From: Deltaproteobacteria bacterium
GTDB taxonomy: Bacteria; Bdellovibrionota_B; Oligoflexia; Oligoflexales; CAIYRB01
Assembly (NCBI GenBank): GCA_016874735.1
Contig: VGTI01000018.1
Span: 1-64,000 of the forward strand
Direction: 5' to 3'
DNA length: 64,000 nt
Each line of letters opens with the position of its first letter. Position 1 is the first letter of the stretch. Below, one piece after another: positions 1-12,000 of this stretch. Under the pieces are notes generated by a model that worked only from the letters and a program-made list of their open reading frames with translations, searched no databases and was not told where the DNA came from. Position numbers and translations under genes: made by a program.

Positions 1-3000
1 ATGCCGACGTTGCCGGTAGCCAACATCGTCATCACTGGTGTGGAACGAACACTGCCCGGAGTGTAGTAATCGACAGCGTCGGTGGTCCCCCAGTATGTCC
101 TAATTAAATTATTAGTGCCTCCCACCCAGTTGGTGTTGGGAGACACCCTTATCCCACTTCCGTATGGGAACGCTATATTTCCATTCACTTCCAGTTTGTC
201 TCCAGGGGACCCCGTCCCAATCCCGACGTTGCCGCCTGGTAAAATCGTAGCTGCTACAGAGCCACCGTTGAAAAATCGGAGATTATTGTCGTAATTATCA
301 ATACGCCAAGTTGTGGATCTAGTCCCACCTGGAAGCAAAGCTAACTCGCCTCCCTCTGCAGTGGCGTCCTGATTCCGCAGGTTAAGAGTACCGGTGCCTG
401 TGTACATTGACCCCGACACATCCAGGCTGCCGCTTGGCACAGTAGAACCGATCCCGACGTTGCCAGAGGTAGCAGCAATCGTAATGCCCTTTGCACCCGA
501 GCTCTGCAACTGCAATGCACCAGCATCGTTGCGCAGCGTACCAGTATTGGTGCCGCCGTCGGCTGACCGAGTTGAGGAGTTGAGGAACAGATTCATGTTA
601 GCTACAGTGTCGTTAGCAACGCGGAAAATTGTGTACGCACTGGCACCAGTATTGGCGTTGTTGACTTTGGCACCGACTTCGCCGTTAGTGTTGCCGTAGA
701 CATGCAACGAGTTACCCGGGGCATTAGTGCCAATCCCAATGCTACCTGCAGTATCCATCGATAAGTACGAGGGGCTAAAGGACGTATCGGTAGCAGTACC
801 ACCGCCGAAACCGAAGGTGTTAGAGTTAGGCAAGTAACCAAGTGAGACAACTCGGTTACCGTTGCGGATGAAGGCAGCCTGTTGCCCAGCGGTGGGAGCC
901 CTTGTGATTTGCAGAGCTTGCCCGTAGTTTGTCGGATCGTTCGTTCCATCTGTGGTAATAGATAATTTAGCTGCAGCTGAAGTCGAGCCGATCCCGACAT
1001 TGCCTGTGCTTCTAGCAATCGCAATACCCAGTTTCTCAGTGCCATTTTCGTTACCCGAGAGTCTGAGAGTATCGCTGACCTCGTCGTACTTAATTTTGGC
1101 TCCGTAACTACTGGAGGCCTCCTGGAATTCGATCCCTTTGTAACCTCCTGACGGCACAAAGAGAGACAGCAATTCAGTCGGTGCAGTTGTTCCAACCCCG
1201 ACGTTGCCGTTGGTATCAATTCGGACTCGACCAGTATTGTTAGTAAGTAGGTCAAGAGGGTGAGCTGTATAGGAACCAACAAAAAATGTGTTTGCATTAA
1301 CAGCGAGATCGCCGCCAACAGAGCCGTTGCGTAACCTGTACCGGGTGTCGGTGGTCCCGGAAGTCATTAGGTCAAGCTGAGTAGTTGGCGCCGTAGTCCC
1401 AATCCCGACGTTACCACCCGTCGTGATCCGCATCTTCTCAGTGTTACTTCCACCATTCACCCGGGTGTTAAACGCCAGGTCAAACCCGTAATCACCAGCG
1501 GTCGCATTGGTCTTGAATGCGTGGATCGTTGCCGCTTCGGTCGGTGTCGTACCGGTGTAGTTACCCATAAACTCGATACCACCACCAACACCGGCAGCCA
1601 TGGACGTGGTGTCTTGCACGGCTAGGCCTACAGAGTAAGGCGAGGTCTTGGAGTCTTTGACTGAGGCAATGTGAAGTTTTTCGCCAGGTGAGCCAGTGTT
1701 GATACCTAGGTTACCCGCAGCTGTGAAGGCAAATCTGTTAGTACCGCCACTTTCTAGCTTCATCAAATAAGACCCTGCATCTGTCGCCGCAGTCTTAACA
1801 AGTAGGCCGTTACGGTTAGTTGCCGTTGCATCTGTATTGGAAATACCGAGAGAGTATCCTGCCCCGTTTGTTGCCCAGGTCAGACCACCAATGGCATTCA
1901 CTGGCGAGCTTGCAGCATCGGACACTGCAGTGGATGTATTAGCAAGTAAGCTTGGCGTCGATGTCACACCAATACCGACGTTACCTGACGAGTAGCTCAA
2001 GGTGTTAGAACTGTTGGTCCACCCAGTGCTCCAAGTCAGCGTACCAGCGTTGTTGGTCAGTACAGCGTTAGTGCCAGCGTTGCTTGCGGGCCAGGTGTAG
2101 GTCTGGCCTTTGATAGCCTTGATGTCACCCGTAGAGTCGACCTGGAATTGGGACGTGGAGCCGACGCTGAACAACCTGGCTGGGGCGGTGGTGCCGATAC
2201 CGACGTTTCCATCTTTCGCCATATAGACTCTGGTGTCGTAGGTGCCATTGTTATCAAAATCATTCGAGAAACTTAGGCCGTAACCACCAGTGCCAAGACG
2301 CCACTCTGCCGTATCAATATCGCCGATCTCAACCGTCGTAGCACCGCTGGTGCTACCTAGCCTGACGCTGCCAGCCACGTCTAGTTTGTAGAGAGGATTG
2401 TTCGTCCCAATGCCTACGTTACCACCAGACTGCTGCATCACTACCGCACCAGTCGTACCACCCACTACCCCAGCACCACCGTTGAGGGTCAAGCTGCCGC
2501 CGTTAGCAAGTGTCGCACCAGTTGCGTTACCGCCGCGGACGGTCACGCTACCACCGTGCGTGCTGCTGCCACCCTCACCACCACGCACGGTGACTGCACC
2601 TGAAGTGCCGGTCGAGCTAGTACCGCCGGCGATGGTGACAGCACCACCAGTAGCAGCACCAGTGGCGCCTGCACCCTGGATAGTCAGAGCAGCACCAGCT
2701 GTGGATGCCGTAGTGCTGTCAGCTACCTTGATGGTGCGAGCCGACTCTTTTGACAGTGTGATGTCGCCATTAACTTCAAGCGCTGTCGATGGGTTGGTGG
2801 TACCGATACCGAATTTACCAGCCGACGTGAAGGTAAACCGATTGGTACCACCACTCTCCATTTTCAAGAGGTATGATCCTGCATCAGTAGCTGCGGTCTT
2901 AAGGAGCATACCGTTGCGGTTGGCGGCAGTGGCGTCGTTGTTGGCGATCGTGGCGGCATAATTGGCACCATTGACGGCCCAGGTCACACCGTTAGCATTG

Positions 3001-6000
3001 GCGCCAATCGAAGCGGCGTCGCTCACCGCGGTGCCAGTATTGGCTAGCAGTGAGTAGGGACTATTAGTCCCGATACCAACAGAGCCACCTTGGTAGATCA
3101 AGTTGCTACCCGAGCTTACCCACTGGTTAGACCAGCTGAGGCCCCCGCTGCCGTTATTGGTCAGTACGGTGTTAACACCACCAGCTGCGACCGGCCAGGT
3201 GTAGGTCACACCACGGACCTTAGCCAAGTCACCATTGGCATCTACTTGGAACTGTGCAGAACCCGTGCCGATACTAAGCAGCTGGCCTGGAGTTGTGGTG
3301 CCGATACCGACGTTACCTACAGTGCTTAGCTGTCCATCAACATGGAATCTCGTAAAGTAGCTGTTAGTACCACCACCGTATGCGCTCGGTTTACGAGCTG
3401 AACTTGCACCAGCGCTTTCAAGGTAGAGCACGTTGGTACCGGTTGGATCCAAGCGGAATTGAGGACCACCACTGCCGTAGCGGTGGAAGCCCAATGTCGG
3501 TGCTGAAGTAGTGACCGTGGCATTATTGTTCACGATCTCGATACTGTTTGTGGTGAACGCTGCGTTCATCCAGGAGTAGCCGGCTGCACCGGTGTTGCCG
3601 TAAGCTGCCCAGGACTGGCCCGCAAGATTACTTGTACCAATAAGGTCGAGTTTGTATCCGGGATTAGTCGTTCCGATACCGACGTTGCCGCTGGCACCAT
3701 CAATCGTCATCTTTGCGTTGGATGAGGATGGAGTCGCACCCGACGAGTTCGCTGTAAAATACATCTTATTGCTGCCGCCCAAATCAGCCGCAATGCCTAG
3801 CCTTTCTGAGGTGCAACACGCTTCCGTGAAATCCAAGTAAGTAATACCACCGGTTGCCGCCATCATCCGGATGTTTCCCGACGTACCGAGGTCTAGGCGC
3901 TCAGCTGGAGCCGTAGTCCCAATCCCCACGTTACCCGCCGCAGTAATGCGCATACGCTCGTTTCTCACGGCAGCGGCTGACGTCGTATCAAAGGCCAAGT
4001 AACCGGCTTCGGCCGATGTCGTTGCATTCTCGATACCACCGCCGATGAAGGCGTATTCTGTACGAGTGCCGGCAGCATTTTTCTGATCGAAGGTATACCC
4101 AGCCTCGTCCCCAACTGCCGCCGCGGTCGCACCTTTGCGTTTGAAGGCAGTGATGATACCAAACGTCCCTGCGCCTGTGGCATCTGAGATACCGGTGATA
4201 ATCCCGGCATTACCCGTAGTGGTCACAACTTCAAGAGCCCTAGCCGGTGTGGTCGTACCGATACCTAGGTTACCGTTACTATCGAGTACCATTTTAGCCA
4301 AAGAATCAGTATACCACTTGTAACCGCCATCCGAGTTGAACCACATGTTGCTAGGTTCAACACCAAGCGAGTAGTCAGATGCACCCACGGTACCAGAGGT
4401 ACCTGATAATTGGATGCGCTGACCGGTACTGTTGGTACCAGGTACTGCAGCAGTTACACCACCCATGAAGATATCTGCATTGGCGGCAAGTGCGATGTTG
4501 CCGTTGACGTCCAGTTTCTGCGACGGCGTTGCAGAGCCGATACCGACGTTACCGCTTTGGAACAAATTGACGTTAGAGCCTGAAGTAGTCCATGGCCAGG
4601 CACTGATACAGTTAGCGCTACCACCGAGACAGATGGATCCGTTGACGTCTAGTTTGCCGGCTGGGGCGGTGGAGCCGATACCGACGTTGCCGGCACTATC
4701 GATCATTAATCGCGTAAGGTTTGAGGTACCAAGTATCAGATTTGATGTATATTCATTAACGAGATTTAATTGATTTGAAGAATCTAGACCGACACGCCCC
4801 TGAACAACTGCACCGTCTTGAGAAAACCGCAAAGTTGGAACATCAGTTTCAGTCACATTATCGGTATCAGCTTCAAGAAGTAAGCTAACGCTTCCTGTAC
4901 CTGACACGTGAAGATTGGACGTAGGATTAGTCGTTCCAATCCCGATGTTACCACCCTGCTTAATGATCATGTCAGTGGTCCAAGTACTTGGATTAGTTAA
5001 ACCCGAGCTAGCATGCATAAATCGGATATCACGATCAGCGCCGTTGAATGCGTAGATGTACAGGTCATCATCGCCAGCCGTAGCGCTCATACCACCTGCA
5101 CCGATACCAAAGTTCGCGTCGTTCATGTAGATTCGACTGTGTTTTGTATAGGTCACATCGCCGAATGCACCGTCCAGGAACATAGACGCGTTACTAGAGC
5201 CCTCGGTACCTAGTTGCAGGTTGTAAGATGGGTTGGTGGTTCCAATTCCGACATTGCCACTCACTGCGAGTCCGTTAGCTGGACCTGCAGTTGCGGCTGA
5301 GTAGCCAATAGCAGCGTTACCATTAACCTGGAGTTTGGATCCTGGCGACGTTGTTCCGATCCCGACGTTGCCGCTTAACGTCGTCGTGCCCTGAACGTGG
5401 AACCCGTCCCACACAGCTAAACCGGTATTGCCGCTGCCATTGGGATCAAGTGTTGTCCAGCCAGCCGTCGCTGTACCAACTTTGTCACCGGCACTGAAGC
5501 GAAGCTCAGTGGTTCCGTCGGTGATTTTTGCGGTCGAGGCGCTGACACCACCCGTACCTTGGACATGCAACTTGGCAGTCGGGTTGTTGGTACCGATCCC
5601 GACATTGCCAGTGTTGTAGTAGATGTCGTTGGTGTTGACCGAAGTCCACTTGGACGACAGGTAGGTAGTCCAGCTTAGGTTACCGGAGCCGTCGTTCATC
5701 AGTAGCTGATTCGAGCTGCCCTGAGCAGATGGCCAGACGTAAGGAACGTTGTTTACTCTCGAAAGGTTACCTGTTGAGCTCACTTGGAATTGTGAGCTAG
5801 AACCGACAGCTAGCATGTTTGTGGGGTTAGTGTTGCCAATACCGACGTTGCCGCTGTTTAGAATTGTCAAACGATCATCGTAACCTGCCGTCGCATTACC
5901 GGTCGCGAATACAAGACTACCAGTGTTTGTACTTACTGCTTTTTCGTAGATGCGAGCACCGCGCTCGGATGTCGAGTGCAAGAAGCTGATGGCAGCACCA

Positions 6001-9000
6001 TCACCCGCGCTTGATACGCCTCCTGTACCTACTGCAAGGTTTAATGAAGCGGCTTGTGCACCTGTCGTGGAATTGACTTGAAGCGTCGATCCTGGCACCG
6101 TTGTCCCCACACCGACGTTACCACCCGTAAACGTCGCAGCGTAGTTTGTGGTACCACCACTGACGTTGACGTTTAGACCAGTGTTGATAGCGCCAGCACC
6201 GTTCCAAGTACCTGTGCTTTGAATGTTGACGCCGGTCTTGTTGATGGAGGCTGTGCTCGAGGTGTTGGAGATGTTGAATGACGCGCCAGTAACCGCGGTA
6301 GTTTCTGCAGTCGCTTCAGAGACTTGCAAGAGCGAGGTCGGACTCGTGGTACCGATACCAACGTTGCCGTCGCCATTGAGCACCATCTTGGAACTACCGC
6401 CGTAACGGAAGTCTAGGTACCTAGATGACACGCCGCCCGTCGTGAAGTCTACGTAAGGAGACGATGTAGACGCATCATATGCGACGTCTAAGTATCGACC
6501 GCTCAAAGTATTGTGCTCCAAGCGGAGTGTTGCGGGCGCACCGGTCACATGGAGTTTTGTCGTTGGCGCTGTAGTCCCAATCCCGACGTTTCCATCTTTC
6601 GCCATATAGACTCTGGTGTCGTAGGTGCCATTGTTATCAAAATCGTTCGAGAAACTTAGGCCGTAACCACCAGTGCCAAGACGCCACTCCGCCGTATCGA
6701 TATCGCCGATCTCAACCGTCGTAGCACCGCTGGTGCTACCTAGCCTGACGCTGCCAGCCACGTCTAGTTTGTAGAGGGGATTGTTCGTCCCAATGCCGAC
6801 GTTACCACCAGACTGCTGCATCACTATCGCACCGGTCGTGCCGCCTGCCACTCCAGCACCACCTCTGAGGGTCAGACTACCGCCGTTGGCAAGTGTCGCA
6901 CCAGTTGCGTCACCGCCGCGTACGGTCGCGCTACCACCGTGGGTGCTACTGCCGCCCTCACCACCGCGCACCAGGACCGCTCCGGAAGTCCCGGTATCGC
7001 TCGCACCAGCGGCGATGGTGACAGCACCACCAGTAGCAGCGCCAGTGGCGGCTGCACCCTGGATAGTCAGAGCGGCACCAGCAGTGGATGCTGTGGTGCT
7101 GTCAGCTACCTTGATGGTCCTAGCCGTCTCTTTCGACAGTGTAATGTCGCCGTTTACTTCTAGTGCCGTCGATGGGTTGGTGGTACCGATACCGAATTTA
7201 CCAGCCGACGTGAAGGTAAACCGATTGGTACCACCACTCTCCATTTTCAAGAGGTACGATCCTGCATCAGTAGCTGCGGTCTTTAGGAGCATACCGTTGC
7301 GATTGGTGGCAGTGGCATCATTGTTGGCGATGGTTGCAGCGTAGTTAGCACCATTAACAGCCCAGGTCAGACCGTTTGCATTGGCCCCAATCGAAACGGC
7401 GTCGCTCACTGCGGTGCCAGTGTTGGCGAGCAGTGAGTAGGGACTATTGGTCCCGATACCAACAGAGCCACCTTGATAAATCAAGTTGCTGCCAGAGGTT
7501 ACCCATTGTGAAGTCCAGCTGAGGCTGCCGCTGCCGTTGTTGGTTAACACAGTATTGGCAGCACCTGCGGCCACCGGCCAGGTGTAGGTCACACCACGGA
7601 CTTTGACCAAGTCACCGTTGGCATCAACCTGCAACTGGTTGGCACCGGTACCGATGCTCAGTAGCTGGCCAGGGGTGGAGGTACCGATACCGACGTTGCC
7701 GGTTTTAAACACAGCTGCGTAGTTATTTGTGGCACCCGTCTGAGCGTCGACAAACAAGCTGTAGCTGTTTGTCCCACCACCCAGAGCTGTCGAGCCGATG
7801 CCCAGGGCGACCGAGTTAGTGATGGTGTCGTTGGTGCCTTTTTTCGGTGAGCCAGCTAGGTACAGAGAGTAGCCGTTGGTGGTCGTGACTGTTGTGTTAG
7901 TAGACGCCAAGGTCGGGGCAGCAATAGCGTTAAAGGCCATGTTGGCTGCGGTACCCGATGCAGCCGTAGCGCTGTCAGTGAAGGTTGGACCTGCGAGGCC
8001 GATATAGGCACCGGTCAGACTTGGTGTACCAGACTTAGCACCGCTGACGTCGAAAAGGGAGCCAGGAGCGGTGGTGTTGATACCGACGTTGCCAGAGGTA
8101 TTGATCATCATTCGTGGTGTATTCAACGGCGACGAATAGACCAGCGGTCCAGTGGATTGGAATACCAATGGGCTCCCAGTTACGCCGTTCCAGGTCCCGT
8201 TGATTTGGCCGAAGTAACTATTCGCTCCTCCGTTAGTAAACAACTGAACAACTGCATTGCCACCTGCCAAAGTATTTTCGAAGCGAATCATATCGCCCGC
8301 AGTGCTAGTTGATACATGAAGCGGTAAAGCCGGTATCGTCGTTCCTATCCCGACGTTGCCGTTCGTCTTGACCGTTAATTGAGCGCCACCACTGTTTGTG
8401 TAGAGGCCGAAATCATGATTGCTCAAAGTGCCGATAAATCCTCCGCGAGCGGAGTCTGCCCATGTAGAAACAATAACTCCGTTGGCGGTCTGTCTGATCC
8501 CTGAGACATTGTTAGCAGTGGCAACGTCCAATAATGAAGCCGGCGTCGTCGTCCCAATCCCCACATTACCCGTCGGCGTGATCGCCATCACACTGGCCAT
8601 CGTATTTGCCGTGCTGCTGGTCGCAGTGGTAGGCGCGGTTTGGAATAAGATCGTACCAGAACCACCAGTACCAGTGCCGTTACCTGCAGTTACCGTCAGG
8701 TCTTTACCTTTTTTGTCGGTACCGGTGATATTGGCTGCCCGCACCGTACCACCCGTGGCACTCGCGGTGGCTTCGTTAGTGCCTGCGATCACTGTGGGTG
8801 TGATCAGGTTGGTAGCATTGATGCTGTTAAAGGTGGGCGATGCCGTCGTGCGGATGTCTTGTGCCGTGTCGAGCGACAGGGTACCAGCACCTAATGTGTA
8901 CGTAACACCTTGGTAGGTACCTTGACCCAGGGTAGCTGGTACGGGAGCTGCACCCGTCGATCCCACCAGCACCTGACCATTGGTCATCGCTGCCGTCGAG

Positions 9001-12000
9001 GTCGGTGCTCCACCGGCACCACCACCTAGGACGATACCGCGCTGGGTCAAGAGACCAGACGATAGCATCGTACTCGTTGAATTGAAGTAAGGCATACCAC
9101 CCGAGGTACCCGTGGTGAGGCCAGTACCACCGCTTACTACTGGCAGGGTGCCGGTCACGGCATTAGCTGTCTGCGACAAATCGATTGCGCCGAATGATGG
9201 AGCGCCACCAGCATTGGGCACTCGTAGCACTTGGGCGCTCGTACCAGCTACCGTGCTGTTGAGTGTGTTCGTGCCGTTACCAAGCATGACGCCGTTAGTA
9301 GTAAACGTGCCAGCACCGGTACCGCCGTTGGTTACTGCCAGTAAACCGTTCACGGCCGAGGTCGATGCCAAGTTAACCGCACCGAAGGTCGGCGTACCAC
9401 CAGCACCGGCTTGCAGCACTTGGTACTGCGTGCCTGCAGCAGTGACGCCGACGTTGCTCGTACCGTTACCGTAGGTGATACCGTTAGGAGTGATCGTCGT
9501 GAGACCTGTACCACCCTGACCCACTGGGACTGTGTTTAGTGTCATGGTGTTGCCACTGATACTCAGAGGCGCGTTAGCTACTAAGTTGGTGGTCGTGCTA
9601 GACGCAGTGAGGATACGTGAGTAAGCGCTACCGTTTTCTGACAGCATCATGCGGTTGCCAGTCGAGTCAAAGTAGATCTCACCCTGACCCGCAGGGCTCA
9701 CTGCTGGTGCCGTCACACCACGAGCGATGATGGCACCGTTCATGTCGATCAGAGCACCTGGGTTGGTGACACCGATACCGACGTTACCGTCGTTCATGAT
9801 GCGCATACGCTCTGCAGGTGGTGCGTTGTTAGCAGTCGATAATACCAACGCGCCTTTGTACGAAGCATCCGTGATGTCGGTGATGATACCGCCGACGCCT
9901 GCCACGTTAGTGAGGCCGGTGCCCGTACGGTTAGCTGCGTAGACCGTTTGCGCACCAGAGTTATTGGCTGCTGCGACAGTGTTTTGCATCCGTTCTACAA
10001 CTTGCAGACCTGCACCCGAGGTAGCAACGTCTAATTTATAGGTCGCTGTCGTCGTACCGAGGCCGATGTTGCCGGAGACTGCTAGACCGTTGCTTGGAGC
10101 AGCTGTCGATGTCGCGTAGCCGACCGCGGCGCCGCCGTTAACCTGCAGAGCAGATCCTGCTACGGTCGTCGCGATACCGACGTTGCCAGAGACCGCGAGA
10201 CCGTTGGTTGGTGCCACCGTTGATGCGCTGTAACCAACCGCTGCACCACCGTTAATTTGCAGTTTAGAGCCGGCCGTCGTCGTACCGATGGCCACGTTAC
10301 CAGAGACTGCCACACCGTCAGTGGGTGCCGTCGTTGCCGTTGCGTAACCAACCGCTGCACCACCGTTAATTTGCAGTTTTGATCCCGCATCAGTGGTACC
10401 AATGCCCACGTTGCCAGAGACGGCGAGTCCGTTGGCTGGACCAGTCGTAGCTGTCGCGTAACCGAGAGCGGTAGCACCATTGACTTGCAGTTTCGAGCCT
10501 GCACCCGTCGTGCCGATGCCGACGTTGCCCGACACTGCCAAGCCGTTAACTGGTGCAGTGGTCGCCGCCGCGTAACCAACCGCTGCACCACCGTTAACTT
10601 GCAGTTTCGATCCTGGTCCCGTCGTACCGATGCCGACGTTACCGTCGCCCAGGATGATCATCTTCACATCGGGCGTACCATCGGTGGAGCCCGAGGCACC
10701 GCTGGTCGCGGTCGAGAAAGTGATCGCTGACGATCCCGTACCGGTGGAGTAACCAGAGGCGAGGGCCAGCGTGCCACCATTTTGGTTAGACACACCGGAG
10801 GCTGCACCGCCAGCATTGATACTCAAGCTTGCGCCACCCGCACCGCTCGTATTGCGGTCCACTTGCAGGACGCGCGGACCGTTACCGCCGAAGCTCAAGT
10901 CAGCAGTCGGCGACGCTGTACCGATGCCTAGGTACAGGAGCGAGTTGATACCTTGGTTGTTGAAGTTGGAGGCAGCCGTGGCGATAAAGCTCGTCGCTCT
11001 CACCACCCCGTTAACATCGAGCTTGTAACCAGGTGAATTAGATCCGATGCCGACATTACCAGCGATGATCATGCCGTCGGCAGGCGCATTGTCGGTGCCG
11101 TAAGCTGAGCCAACCGATACACCGCCACCGACGCTCAGTTTCGATACTGGGCTGGAGATACCGATGCCGACGTTGCCAGCATTTTTGATCGTCATCGCTG
11201 CCTGTGGGCTAGCGGCAGCTCCCGTGCCACTTGTGTTTTGTGACGCGGTCTTAAAGCTGATGTCACCACTACTAAACTGAATCGTATTACCGTAGCCGTC
11301 GGCGCCGTAGCGGAATGCCGATCCGTTCCAGTATAAGTTGTCGCTAATCAACGTATTATTGTTTGCAACACCCTGGAGCATCATGCCGGCAGCTTCGATC
11401 GTCGGGTATGACGACGTGCCAGCTAGTTCCAGGGAGGCACTTGGTTGCGTCGATCCAACACCAACATTACCAGCGTTGGTGATCGTTACGCGTGTTGCCA
11501 GCGTTGCCTGAGTTGAGCCCGACAGCAGCGGTGAGGCGGTTTGGAAGCTGATGTCTCCCGAGCCACCAGTGCCCGTGCCTACACCGGCAGCGATGGTTAC
11601 GGTGCCGCCTTTTTTATCCAAAGTGCCGGTAGCTACGTTGGACGAGCGTAGCGTACCACCAGCAGCGCTGGCGCTATTGTCACCCGTACCGACCATAGTC
11701 GTGCCTGCATTGAGCAAGGCAAAAGTCGGGCTTGCTGAGGTTTTAAGATCCTGGGCTGTATCAAGGGTAATGGTGCCACTGGCATTAGTGACGACAACAC
11801 TGTTAGTGCTGCCCTGCGTCAAGGTACCCAGGGTATAACCCGTGCCGTTACCAATGAGGAGCTGTCCACTCGTGGGTAAAGATCCAAGTCCAGTACCGCC
11901 TCGCGTCACATCCAAAGTGCCGCTTGCTATGGCCGATGCCGGAAGTGGAGGAATATCGGCCACGTCGAGTGTCGTACCCATGTAGGCACGGCCTTTAGCG

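Larger units (their letters stand above)
1..11900 (-). repeat. GNVGIGTT module region of the giant gene
   Basis: On the plus strand the pattern ATcCCgACgTTgCC, the reverse complement of GNVGIG, occurs about forty times at irregular distances, mostly 110-350 bp, for example near 1, 215, 1001, 1195, 2197, 3678, 4550, 5358, 6105, 8352 and 11048. Between copies lie variable beta-like stretches ending in L(D/Q)V(A/N/S)G. Two places (about 8600-8780 and 11530-11700) carry the glycine-rich GTVRxxN / TGTGGSGxIxFQTA module. This is the usual signature of S74-type tail-fibre-like proteins; the last module is cut by the window edge. Confidence 0.9.

Noticed and set aside
602-1318. Minus-strand 238-codon frame
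   Set aside because: Out of frame with the giant gene, with the composition of a shifted copy of the same repeats; no start signals.
10071-10640. Regularly spaced repeats considered as a CRISPR array
   Set aside because: The 114-bp units are coding, in frame and similar throughout; there are no short identical repeats with unique spacers, and no cas genes.
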